Source: Glaciecola sp. KUL10 (GTDB lineage Bacteria; Pseudomonadota; Gammaproteobacteria; Enterobacterales; Alteromonadaceae). Taken from it: a stretch of DNA of 64,000 nucleotides. The stretch spans positions 558,001 to 622,000 of the forward strand of contig NZ_BGNG01000001.1 of the NCBI RefSeq assembly GCF_003203515.1, in the 5' to 3' direction. Under the pieces are notes generated by a model. That model was not told the DNA's origin. It ran no database searches and was given only the letters and a program-made list of their open reading frames with translations. The first letter of the stretch is position 1; the number at the start of each line of letters is the position of its first letter. This document shows, in pieces, positions 55,301-63,547 of the stretch. The position numbers and the translations under genes are program-made.

Positions 55301-55795
55301 TTCAATAAATACTCGCAGTTCTTGCGGCTTTGATTCTATCAATTTAGAAATCATGCCTTGTTCGATAATCGCATAACTTCTAGGGCCAAGGCCGGTACCC
55401 AAAAATAGATCGGTCACGTCTCTGCGTCTGCATTTAGCGCCATTTAGCATATAACTTGAGGTTGCATCTTTTGTGACGATGCGTTTGACAGATAATTCAG
55501 CGTAATTGGCATATTCGCCGCCGATGCGCCCTGAAGCATTATCAAAAACCAACTCAACAGAACATTGCGACACAGCTTTGCGCGCACTCGAACCGTTAAA
55601 AATAACGTCGGTCATAGAATCGCCGCGTAAATTCTTAGCCGAGCTTTCACCAAGTACCCATCGAACGGCATCGATGACATTTGATTTACCACAGCCATTA
55701 GGACCAACAACTGCGGTCATGTCTCCAGGAAAAGGTATGCTTGTGGCATCAACAAATGACTTGAAGCCAGCGAGTTTTATTTTTTTTAGTCGCAT
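52322..55795 (-). CDS. smc: Chromosome segregation protein SMC
   Basis: I start at the ATG at 55795 (1157 residues, starting MRLKKIKLAGFKSF); 24 upstream codons carry no conserved sequence. Walker A is GPNGCGKSN (residues 31-39), followed by two long coiled coils, a hinge near the middle, and the ABC signature LSGGEKALTALSLV with Walker B FCLLDEVDAPLDD. SMC condenses and segregates chromosomes, normally with ScpA and ScpB, which are not in the window. A full SMC rather than MukB is expected in Alteromonadales. It is divergent from cysZ. Confidence 0.96.
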   Translation of the reverse strand: MRLKKIKLAGFKSFVDATSIPFPGDMTAVVGPNGCGKSNVIDAVRWVLGESSAKNLRGDSMTDVIFNGSSARKAVSQCSVELVFDNASGRIGGEYANYAELSVKRIVTKDATSSYMLNGAKCRRRDVTDLFLGTGLGPRSYAIIEQGMISKLIESKPQELRVFIEEAAGISKYKERRRETENRIKHTKENLERLDDVRAELGQQLSKLQRQASAAKRFTELKADERRLKAQLAAVRWLKQSEQQADSHDKISNLQVNLEEVLSQQTQDESSLIILREEQATLKQGIDDIQQNLFKIGTDITKIEQSQLFTAKRKAQIQTEMAQLQSAYQGAQLELETLNEQLLEVQEQVVIFEPQKLELEEALEQAQIDKQVSDEALFDFNRDNREAEQTVMRTQQAIQRCHSQIQATMELQSRTESQIADLRRSLEQSELAQAKEDLSYYHEQQEEMALQVEECQIKKDDVLENLHQAKSSLDEKRSQLDTTNQEYLSLKAEITGLTSLQTNEADNQTSDTLADIDTVPLWQYLQVKKGSEALFEKVLAYFPNAQVILNKTISELNSEIWQSKSASSFWFEGSFSAEKQDGSLAMLLDNTGVPNEFNRVFIVDNELTAVSRLRELPADASVITLEGKWLFNDRFFTGNSAGNGNIQRAARINQLKESIEIVHVRLLEAEELVSTANDHFIATQSAVNEVESQLNGLKQSLFEHKLRADNASQKVKEFAANEEKYRADIERLDMTLALEEEKLEELNEQTSELSIQLLEAEGQVEGNEQLKTSLESDVQKHSQRINELNQQRHQVELATQQVKNQYLLLNEKKTQYSNQLEETNEKLLLLREEAEELEMPIEDQAERLQALLEQKQIGKAKQDELNNRLAEIQESLLLVEKGQAGINQKADKIKAEIESERLIAEGCRVRAQGFLSQLSDMQQAIKPILDDLPDDIDEEVWQADLDKAQANIARLGAVNLAAVDEFEQQSERKQHLDTQNEDLCQALDTLESAIRKIDKETRSRFKATYDQVNNDLKMLFPKVFGGGSAYLDLTDDDLLDTGVTIMARPPGKKNSTIHLLSGGEKALTALSLVFAIFRLNPAPFCLLDEVDAPLDDANVGRFCKLVSEMSKTVQFIYITHNKVAMEMATHLTGVTMAEPGVSRMVAVDVEEALAIAE

Positions 55796-55924
55796 ATGCG
55801 TACTATAAGTCACACTCAAACATGTCACAATAAAAAAGCTTTGTAACAATTGAATCGTTGTGTTCATAGAACACCAGTTTATACTTCTTACTTAGAATAA
55901 ATAAAGCAGCAATAAAGGAAGAGT

Positions 55925-56680
55925 ATTATCAATAGACAAGTCACTCCCCGTTCAGGAATGAGCTATTTTTTTGCAGGATTTGATCTAATCAAAACAAAGG
56001 GGTTAAAGCGTTTTGTTTTTGTGCCCCTGACAATTAATGTGTTGTTATTTTCGATTGCATTCTATTTTGTCATTGGTCAAATTCAGGTGGGTGTTGATTA
56101 CATCTTGAGTTTTGTGCCCGACTTTTTGGGTTGGTTAAAAGATGCGCTTATTTACATTTTGTGGCCCATTGCGGTATTGACTGTTTTGCTTGGCTTTGCC
56201 TTAATTTTTGGTTCATTAGCTAACTGGATTGCAGCCCCCTTCAACGGGCTACTGAGCGAAAAGGTAGAGAGGCATTTGCGCCAACAAGACATGGGTGATG
56301 AAGGCCTGTTAAGCGCCGTTAAAGATATTCCAAGAACGCTGAGTCGTGAGCTTGAAAAAATGCTTTATTTCATTCCTCGTGCAATTGGCTTTCTACTGTT
56401 GTTCTTCATCCTTCCGATAATTGGTCAAATCATTTGGTTTTTATTCAGTGCATGGATGATGGCAATCCAATACTGTGATTACCCATACGATAATCATAAA
56501 GTGCCATTTAAAACAATGCGACGCGATTTGAACTACTACAAGTCAAAGAGTTTTAGTTTTGGCATTACGGTTAACTTATTTTCATTAGTCCCCATATTAA
56601 ACTTTTTAGTCATGCCGGTCGCGATCTGTGGTGCAACTGCGATGTGGGTCGATGAACTTAGTGAGCGTAAACTAGACTAG
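55925..56680 (+). CDS. cysZ: Sulfate transporter CysZ, probably with a non-ATG start
   Basis: The membrane protein matches CysZ: FFAGFDLIKTKGLKRFVFVP, NWIAAPFNGLLSEKVE and VPFKTMRRDLNYYKSK. With ATG 55958 it would have 240 residues. But the E. coli protein has 11 more residues ending in PRSG, and here the frame upstream of the ATG reads NRQVTPRSG. No ATG, GTG or TTG lies between this and an in-frame stop at 55913; a GGAAGAG-like ribosome site sits just before ATT (55925) and ATC (55928). I therefore place the start at ATT 55925 (251 residues). CysZ imports sulfate for cysteine synthesis. Confidence 0.85.
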   Translation: MINRQVTPRSGMSYFFAGFDLIKTKGLKRFVFVPLTINVLLFSIAFYFVIGQIQVGVDYILSFVPDFLGWLKDALIYILWPIAVLTVLLGFALIFGSLANWIAAPFNGLLSEKVERHLRQQDMGDEGLLSAVKDIPRTLSRELEKMLYFIPRAIGFLLLFFILPIIGQIIWFLFSAWMMAIQYCDYPYDNHKVPFKTMRRDLNYYKSKSFSFGITVNLFSLVPILNFLVMPVAICGATAMWVDELSERKLD

Positions 56681-58269
56681 CGCTTAGCTAACATTGCAGC
56701 CAGTTGGCTTTGTACGTTTTCCCAGTACAAAGCCATCTCAGCATTCTCATTTTCATAAGCCGAAATTGCTAAATTAGTCAGAATCGGTTTGTTATTTCGT
56801 TGCTTCTCTATCACTTCTTGCCACAATTCAACATATATACGAGGAATGTACTCAACATCGTGAAACTCCATAAAAGTCATAGCTTTTGAAGGTTTGAACG
56901 CACGCATTTTTGCTTTTATGCAGGTGCTACTTTGAGAGAAACCAATGCGCTCATCGCTAGGATCGAGCATCTTGAGCTCTGATAGTTTTTCTTGCCAGTT
57001 TTTTGCTTGTAACATTGGCGAATAGCTGATTTCGCCTAACAAAATAAGGTTAGGTGCCTTTGCACGTTCGCAATGGTAGTGCGCTAGATGTTTAGGGAGC
57101 GCGTATTCGTCGACGAAACCTGCAAAATGAGCCAACTCATGAACAAAAACTGAGTATTGATCGGCCATATCAATATACATGATGCCGTTATTGACGTTAG
57201 CTTTTCCTTCTTGTTCAAAGATAATCAAGTTGCTAAACATAGGAACTCGCTTGGCACTAGATAAGTAAGTTAGATCGCACACCAATCGATCATTATCTTT
57301 TGTGCCGCTTTCGCAGACAAAACTATCAGAACTAAGCCATACCGGTTTGTTAAAGCAAATATTTAACCCTTTTAAACGTTCATCCTGTTTGAATTTATTA
57401 ATGAATAAATTGGCTTGAACTAATGACTCTAGAGATGTTGCAACAACTTCAATGGTTTGATCGCATTTTGCGTATTGATCTCTTGTGCGTGAAATTAATG
57501 ACGTTAAAGGCAATTCATTAAAAGAGTTTTGACCATTGCCTGGTTCAATGAAGGCAGATTGATGCCACTCAACAAATTCCATCTGGGTGAACGTATTTAA
57601 GGCAGTCAAGTACTCCTTGGCCTTGGTGTAACCAAGTAGCGCTGACTGCTCAAACAAACTCAATGCTTGTTCAGGCTCATGTTGCTGCCAGTGTAACTTG
57701 GCGAGTTTAAACGCGCTCAAGCCATCGATACTAGCTGATTGACTAAGCCACTTTTGTGCAAGGGCTAAATCACCTGATTCATAATATAACTTGCCTAATG
57801 CGATGACTGCAGGAAGGTAGCCCTGTTTTGCAGATTCGTTAAACAATCGTGTTTTGGTCTGGCTGGGCGAGTTTAATGCGATTTCAAACTGGCTTTGTGC
57901 ATGACCAAGATTAGCAGCTTTGTTTAGTAATACTAAACGATCTCGTTGATTTGAAATCTGTAATGCCTTGGCAAATAATGCATCGGCACTACCTAATGTA
58001 CCGCTCACTTCAAGCCAGTAATTAAGATCGTACTTTATGGCTATTTCACTCAAAGAAGTGACGAGAAAACTGCGTTCATTTGGCTGAGTAGTGGCCTGAA
58101 GCGTGAGAAAAACTTGCAGTGGTACTCGATTATTTATACTACTTTTATCAGCTGTGTTTAACGCTGTAGAGATTACGTTAGACGCATACGAATATGAGCG
58201 ATTTAAATCACTGCTCAGAAATGTCAAAAATACAAAAACGCAGCACCACTTTATAAGCGCACGAATCAT
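56677..58269 (-). CDS. Secreted Sel1/TPR-repeat protein with a metzincin-like zinc motif
   Basis: The 530-residue protein starts with a signal peptide or anchor (residues 1-30). Sel1/TPR-like repeats cover about residues 95-220 (for example AVIALGKLYYESGDLALAQK). A C-terminal domain has HELAHFAGFVD at residues 377-387, which fits the metzincin form HExxHxxGxxD (Asp as third zinc ligand), and a possible Met-turn residue at M419 in SYSPML. Several cysteines (269, 305, 319, 331, 400) suggest a disulfide-bonded periplasmic domain. I do not recognise a named family. It overlaps the cysZ stop codon by four bases. Confidence 0.7.
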   Translation of the reverse strand: MIRALIKWCCVFVFLTFLSSDLNRSYSYASNVISTALNTADKSSINNRVPLQVFLTLQATTQPNERSFLVTSLSEIAIKYDLNYWLEVSGTLGSADALFAKALQISNQRDRLVLLNKAANLGHAQSQFEIALNSPSQTKTRLFNESAKQGYLPAVIALGKLYYESGDLALAQKWLSQSASIDGLSAFKLAKLHWQQHEPEQALSLFEQSALLGYTKAKEYLTALNTFTQMEFVEWHQSAFIEPGNGQNSFNELPLTSLISRTRDQYAKCDQTIEVVATSLESLVQANLFINKFKQDERLKGLNICFNKPVWLSSDSFVCESGTKDNDRLVCDLTYLSSAKRVPMFSNLIIFEQEGKANVNNGIMYIDMADQYSVFVHELAHFAGFVDEYALPKHLAHYHCERAKAPNLILLGEISYSPMLQAKNWQEKLSELKMLDPSDERIGFSQSSTCIKAKMRAFKPSKAMTFMEFHDVEYIPRIYVELWQEVIEKQRNNKPILTNLAISAYENENAEMALYWENVQSQLAAMLAKR

Positions 58270-58284
58270 AATATCAATGCTTGA

Positions 58285-59166
58285 CTAGTTTATATCTTGT
58301 GTTCTTAAACGAGATAATTCGAGACGCGCATAACGATGTTCGACGTATTCGTAGACATTGGTGCTCAATGCAAGTTTGAAATAGTTCGAAGCTTTAACCT
58401 TGTTCCCGTTTAAGCTATTAAACTTTCCCAGATAAAAGTACGCTTCACAAAGACGATCATTTAGTTGCTTTTGACTTTTAACGTCTTCTAGCAAGCGTGC
58501 AATCACATCTGCTTCCGTAGCTTTACCAAGGTAAAATTCGACAATCTTTGTTGCCCATTGTTCATTATTTAGTTCCTTAAGAGCTTGAACTAATTGATCT
58601 TGAGCTACTTCTTTTGAAACCTTCATATTAACTATGTAAGCCCATAAAACACGATAAGGGTCGTTTCTATCGATTTGGTAAAATGCATCGATGTCACTAA
58701 CTGCTAGTTCAGGTCGTCCGCCATAGTAAAGGGCAATACCACGATTAAGTATCGCAAAATCATATTCAGGGTTAATATCTAAAGTAGAGTCGAAAGCTTC
58801 ATAGGCCTGATTAAAATCCATTTGTTGAATGTGGTGAATTCCAATTGAGTTATAAGCCTCAGCCATATCAGGTTTAAGTTCTAGCGCTTGTGAGTAATCA
58901 TAACGAGCCAATCCCGCCAAGCCAACGCTGTCATAGAGCATGCCACGCTGAAATAGGAGCTCAGCTCGCTCTTCATTTTTTAACGGAGCTTGATTCAATA
59001 TATGGTTGTAACGCGCGATAGCCATTTGTGAGCGAGCGTTAATGGGTTCTGGCTCAGCTAAGAGTAAACTTCCCATACCTAAGGGTTGAGAGTTCATCGA
59101 AGCACAACCACCAAGCACGGTGATTGCAGCTAATAAACATATACTTAACAAGGCATTTTTTTTCAA
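58285..59166 (-). CDS. nlpI: Lipoprotein NlpI
   Basis: The 293-residue lipoprotein (E. coli 294) has a signal peptide with lipobox LGGC (cysteine at residue 21), followed by TPR repeats (ELLFQRGMLYDSVGLAGLAR, AYNSIGIHHIQQMDFNQAYE). NlpI is an outer-membrane adaptor that scaffolds peptidoglycan hydrolases and Prc. Its location downstream of pnp is conserved in gammaproteobacteria, although a DUF1244 gene lies between them here. Confidence 0.94.
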   Translation of the reverse strand: MKKNALLSICLLAAITVLGGCASMNSQPLGMGSLLLAEPEPINARSQMAIARYNHILNQAPLKNEERAELLFQRGMLYDSVGLAGLARYDYSQALELKPDMAEAYNSIGIHHIQQMDFNQAYEAFDSTLDINPEYDFAILNRGIALYYGGRPELAVSDIDAFYQIDRNDPYRVLWAYIVNMKVSKEVAQDQLVQALKELNNEQWATKIVEFYLGKATEADVIARLLEDVKSQKQLNDRLCEAYFYLGKFNSLNGNKVKASNYFKLALSTNVYEYVEHRYARLELSRLRTQDIN

Positions 59167-59232
59167 ACTATTGTCCTTAAAATAGGATTACCAACTCAGT
59201 TTACTCTCAATGCAAACAAAAGACCAAAACTA

Positions 59233-59547
59233 CTAATTATTTTTCTTTGCGGCTTGTTTTGCATTAAAAGCCGCCATTTGTTCTTCAGTTGCTGGCAATT
59301 GGAAATCTGCCTTCCATTGACTATATGGCATTTTGTACACAAATTCTCTAGCTTGCTCATCATTAATATCTAAATCACGCGCTTTAGCTTCCGCTAAATA
59401 CCATTTTGATAAGCAGTTACGGCAAAAGTCAGCCAGTAACATAAGTTCTATATTTTGAACTTCTTTATGTGCATCGAGATGATTGATTAATTTGCGAAAA
59501 ACAGCCGCTTGGGCCTCTACTTCTTGGTTTGAGAATGTGTCGTTCAT
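59233..59547 (-). CDS. DUF1244 family protein
   Basis: The 104-residue soluble protein carries the DUF1244 core: EAQAAVFRKLINHLDAH, VQNIELMLLADFCRNCLSKW, and FVYKMPYSQWKADFQLP. A four-helix fold is typical. Cys residues in FCRNCLSKW may bind a metal. Function is not established. It sits between pnp and nlpI. Confidence 0.85.
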   Translation of the reverse strand: MNDTFSNQEVEAQAAVFRKLINHLDAHKEVQNIELMLLADFCRNCLSKWYLAEAKARDLDINDEQAREFVYKMPYSQWKADFQLPATEEQMAAFNAKQAAKKNN

Positions 59548-59664
59548 TGTTGTCCTAATATAATGATGATTATTGTCACTTATAATTTATTTAATAGGTG
59601 TAAGGTCGTTAAACGAAATTACAAGGATGTTCAAAAAAATATGCCCAAAATATCTAATTCAAAT

Positions 59665-59691
59665 TAAAAAAGGAGCCGAAGCTCCTTTTTC
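59665..59691 (-). terminator. Intrinsic terminator of pnp
   Basis: On the minus strand AAAAAGGAGC-TTCG-GCTCCTTTTT forms a perfect 10-bp stem with a UUCG loop and a T6 run. It lies 50 bases after the pnp stop codon. Confidence 0.93.
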
Positions 59692-59741
59692 TATTTTATG
59701 AGATGAATCAACACCATAAGTTAGGCAATAACCTGCATTAC

Positions 59742-61852
59742 CTACTCAGCGTTACCTTCTTCGGCAGCTGGCTTTTCAATTAATTCTTTCATGCTAAGAC
59801 GAACACGGTTCTGACGATCAATTTCCATTACCTTTACGTCAACCATTTGGCCTTCGCTAAGATAATCAGTGACCTTATTAACACGCTCATGTGCGATTTG
59901 AGAAATGTGCACCAAGCCTTCTTTGCCAGGTAATACTTCAACAAAAGCACCGAAATCAACAATACGCATTACTTTACCGTTGTATACGGTACCGACTTCA
60001 ATTTCAGCAGTCACTTGCTTAATCTTATCAATCGCAATATCAGCTTTAGCTTTTTCAGTAGCGAATATTTTGATAGTACCGTCGTCTTCGATTTCGATAT
60101 TAGTGTCTGAAGCTTCAGTAATAGAACGGATCATCGCCCCGCCTTTACCGATAACGTCACGAATCTTATCTTGGTCAACTTTCAATGTATAAATACGCGG
60201 AGCATATTCAGACATCTCTTCACGGTGTCCACCAATCGCTTGGTCCATTACGCCTAGAATGTGTAAACGCGCTTCTTTTGCTTGCTTAAGCGCAATTTGC
60301 ATGATTTCTTGCGTGATACCTTCGATCTTGATATCCATTTGTAAAGCAGTGATACCGTTAGTTGTACCTGCTACTTTAAAGTCCATGTCACCAAGGTGGT
60401 CTTCGTCGCCTAAGATATCAGACAAGACAACAAAGTTTTCATCACTCTTAACAAGACCCATCGCAATACCCGCAACAGATGCTTTAATTGGCACACCTGC
60501 ATCCATCAATGCTAATGAAGTACCACATACTGACGCCATTGAAGATGAACCGTTTGATTCTGTGATTTCAGAAACAACACGCACGACGTACGGGAATTCT
60601 TCAGCAGAAGGCATAACTGCTTGGATACCACGCTTAGCAAGTTTACCATGGCCGATTTCGCGACGTTTTGGTGAACCAATCATACCCGTTTCACCAACGC
60701 AGTATGGAGGGAAGTTATAGTGAAGCATGAAGCGGCTGTTACTCGTGCCACCAAGCTCGTCAATCATCTGAGCATCACGCTCCGTACCAAGGGTCGCAGC
60801 AACAATCGCTTGCGTCTCACCACGTGTAAACAATGCAGAACCATGGGTTCTTGGTAATATACCCGTGCCTACGTGAAGTGCACGTATTGTTTCTGGATCG
60901 CGACCATCAATGCGTTTTTCACCCGCAAGAATACGAGAACGTACCGCTTCGCTTTCTAGGTCATGAAGGAAACCGTGAGCTTCTTCAGCATCCACTTCTG
61001 GATCGCTTTCTAGCAAAGCAGCCATCGCTTTTTCGTTAACGGCATTTACTGCGTCTTTTCTTTCCATCTTATCAGCGATTTGATACGCAGCTAACATGTC
61101 TTCAAGTGCAAGAGCAGAAATTTTGCTTTTAATTCAGTATTTTGAGCTGGAGGAGTCCAATCCCAAGCTTCGGTACCAACTTCAGCCGCAAATTCTGCAA
61201 CTGCGTTAACAACGACTTGTGATTGTTCGTGTCCAAACACAACTGCGCCAAGCATCACTTCTTCTGAAAGGATATTAGCTTCAGATTCAACCATCAATAC
61301 TGCGCTTTGTGTGCCTGCAACAACAAGATCTAACTCGCTTGTTTCTTGCTCAGAAGTGCGTGTATTTAAAATGTATTCGTTGTCTTTATATCCAACGCGT
61401 GCAGCACCAATGGGTCCGTTAAACGGAATACCAGAAATTGATAAAGCAGCTGATGTACCGATCATCGAGATAACATCAGTAGGAATTTCTGGGTTAGCAG
61501 ATACTACAGTGATTACGACTTGGATTTCGTTTTTGAAACCGTCTGGGAACAATGGACGGATTGGTCTGTCGATCAAACGAGCAATTAGTGTCTCGCCTTC
61601 ACTCGGGCGCCCTTCTCGTTTGAAAAAGCTACCTGGAATTTTACCAGCAGCGTATGCTTTTTCTTGGTAGTTAACAGTCAACGGGAAGAAACTTTGATCT
61701 GGCTTAGCTTCTTTCTTACCTACAACCGTGACTAAAACAGTTGTATCGTCCATGCTTGCCATAACAGCAGCAGTGGCTTGTCTGGCAATTACACCAGTCT
61801 CTAGGGTGACAGTATGCTGACCATACTGAAATGTTTTTGTAATAGGAGTCAC
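59742..61852 (-). pseudogene. pnp: Polynucleotide phosphorylase, reading frame interrupted by one base
   Basis: PNPase (E. coli 711 residues) is found in two frames: residues 1-246 from GTG 61852 (AAAGGA upstream) through the first RNase PH domain, then a stop at 61091; and the rest starting from [15 protein letters not shown]. Adding one A to the A4 run (plus-strand T4 at 61121-61124) joins them into 704 residues, with both RNase PH domains, KH ([16 protein letters not shown]) and S1 ([18 protein letters not shown]) intact. Since pnp is highly conserved and the same kind of deletion occurs in the LysR gene at 37 kb, a sequencing or assembly error is the simplest explanation. The enzyme degrades RNA 3'-5'. 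Confidence 0.9.
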
Positions 61853-62056
61853 ACTCTATCCTTTAATTGTATATATTTTATGCTTTTAAATGCGCGCATA
61901 GTATAGCGATGAAATTCAGTTAATACCAATGTAAGCAACACAAATAAATGGTTTATTTTCAACAAATAAGGAGTTTTGAGTATTAAAGCACCAAATCAGA
62001 TTTGAATTTTAGACTTGTGGCTTGTTCGAGCGTTGGCGTAGGTTGGACTTTACATC

Positions 62057-62095
62057 ACCGCCATCTCATTGCTTAACGCGATGACGGTTTTTTTT
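62057..62095 (+). terminator. Plus-strand terminator between pnp and nhaR with no gene in front of it
   Basis: ACCGCCAT and ATGACGGT (one mismatch) form a stem closed by a 16-base loop with further CATC/GATG pairing, then T8. It points to a plus-strand transcript in the 61853-62056 gap, perhaps a small RNA. On the other strand the same hairpin would lie in the pnp leader or downstream of nhaR. Confidence 0.55.
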
Positions 62096-62131
62096 CAGCA
62101 ATATAGCGGTGTTTATACCATCCGACCATCA

Positions 62132-63034
62132 CTATTTGAAAATAACGTCTCTAGCAGAGTTGCATACGGCCGCAACCGCCGGATGAGTTACTTTTCGCTC
62201 AGCTGATATCGCATAAAACTTTTGCTTGATGTCGCTCAAACGACCAATGACCTCAACGTTATATGCGTGAGAAACCTCTTTTTCGATTATAGTCGGCATA
62301 AAAAACACACCAAAGCCTTGCTCACCGAATGACTTCATCAGCGCACTGTCATCATATTGCCCTCTAATAATAGGAAAAATATTATTGTCATGAGACCATT
62401 TATCAAAAAGCTGTCTAATTGCATATTGCTTGGTCGGTAAAAGCATTGGTGCCTGATGAAGACAATCTGGGAAGCCACCCGCCATTTTATCCTTGAGGCT
62501 CTTCGCTGCAAAAAATGATATGCCGGACTGACCTAAATAGTGGTTGAACGCTCGTACACTAAACACACTGCTTAATGGTGTATCAGTAAGTACCATGTCG
62601 ACTTCATGGATGGCTAACTCAGCTAAGATGGCTTCAACCGGCCCCTCTTTGCAAACTAAGTTAACATCTTGTGCGACCAGTAAAGCAGGCTCCAAAATTT
62701 TGTAAACAATAGTTTTGGGAAGTGCACTTGCAGCACTTACAATAAATTCCGAAGCGCCAACAACGGGTGCGCCTCTCAGCACATCACTTAGCTCTTTACC
62801 AAGCTCAAAAATTTCATCTGCATATCTAAGCACCAACCGTCCAGTCTCAGTTAGTCTAAGGCGGCGCCCCACCCTGTCAAACAAAGGCTGACCAATTCGT
62901 TCTTCAAGCATGCTTAGTTGACCACTAATTGTTTGAGGAGTGATAAAGAGCTTTTCAGCAGCTTTCGCTATGCTCCCTTCGCTTGCCACGACCCAAAAGT
63001 AGTGTAAGTGCTTATAATTAAGGTTTTCTGACAT
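62132..63034 (-). CDS. nhaR: LysR-family transcriptional activator NhaR-like
   Basis: The 300-residue protein has the NhaR opening LNYKHLHYFWVVASEGSIAK, a winged helix-turn-helix (about residues 6-65) and a LysR effector domain. NhaR activates nhaA and other genes in response to sodium, but no antiporter gene lies next to it here. It resembles E. coli NhaR well in the DNA-binding part; assignment beyond the family is moderate. It is divergent from the HPF-like gene. Confidence 0.8.
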   Translation of the reverse strand: MSENLNYKHLHYFWVVASEGSIAKAAEKLFITPQTISGQLSMLEERIGQPLFDRVGRRLRLTETGRLVLRYADEIFELGKELSDVLRGAPVVGASEFIVSAASALPKTIVYKILEPALLVAQDVNLVCKEGPVEAILAELAIHEVDMVLTDTPLSSVFSVRAFNHYLGQSGISFFAAKSLKDKMAGGFPDCLHQAPMLLPTKQYAIRQLFDKWSHDNNIFPIIRGQYDDSALMKSFGEQGFGVFFMPTIIEKEVSHAYNVEVIGRLSDIKQKFYAISAERKVTHPAVAAVCNSARDVIFK

Positions 63035-63165
63035 CTGTGTTTATTTCCTTACAGCTTGTCATTCATATTTTTCGATGATTCTTTATACTTTTAAACGAAT
63101 ATTATTGTTCACTTTTAATTGATAATGTTTTGAATAGGTAAGAATTTTATTGAGGGATCAGTTGA

Positions 63166-63507
63166 GTGAACGTATACATCACTAAAGCCATACAAGCGTT
63201 GTCGCCTCAAAAAAGAGTGGAAATAGAAAATAAATTGAAGCTCGCGTTAAGTAGGTTTGGACAAATGTTTGATAGTGTTAACCTCGCTTTATCTACGACA
63301 AAAGATTCATTTAACTCACAGCGTATAAACTGTTCAATTGAAATAGCGTTGCAAACGGGAGAGGTCTTGAAGGCGGATATAAGTGCTAGCAGTGAAGAAG
63401 AAGCCCTAGAAAGTGCCGTTCAACGAATAAAGCGCAACTTAGAAAGGCATAGAAAATTAATGTTTAACTGCAACACATACCAGAATCACGGAGTAATAGA
63501 GAAATAA
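63166..63507 (+). CDS. HPF/RaiA family ribosome-associated protein
   Basis: The 113-residue protein starts at GTG 63166 (GAGGGA upstream). It has the S30AE-like beta-alpha fold: FDSVNLALSTTKDSFNSQ, CSIEIALQTGEVLKADISAS and EEALESAVQRIKRNLERHRK. HPF/RaiA proteins bind the 30S subunit and help ribosome hibernation. Whether this one binds ribosomes cannot be told; it may be a divergent paralogue. It lies between nhaR and a MarR gene. Confidence 0.75.
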   Translation: MNVYITKAIQALSPQKRVEIENKLKLALSRFGQMFDSVNLALSTTKDSFNSQRINCSIEIALQTGEVLKADISASSEEEALESAVQRIKRNLERHRKLMFNCNTYQNHGVIEK

Positions 63508-63547
63508 TACGCGATTGCACTTCTGTTTTTAGCACCATCACTATTTA

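Noticed and set aside
61091-61140. Programmed -1 frameshift in pnp.
   Set aside because: The GCAAAATTT stretch allows a slip, but there is no slippery heptamer or downstream stimulator visible, and pnp is not known to use frameshifting. A base error is simpler.
59742-61852. Two separate genes, each half of PNPase.
   Set aside because: The second half would start inside a conserved helix, and one added base restores a full-length protein with the correct domain order.
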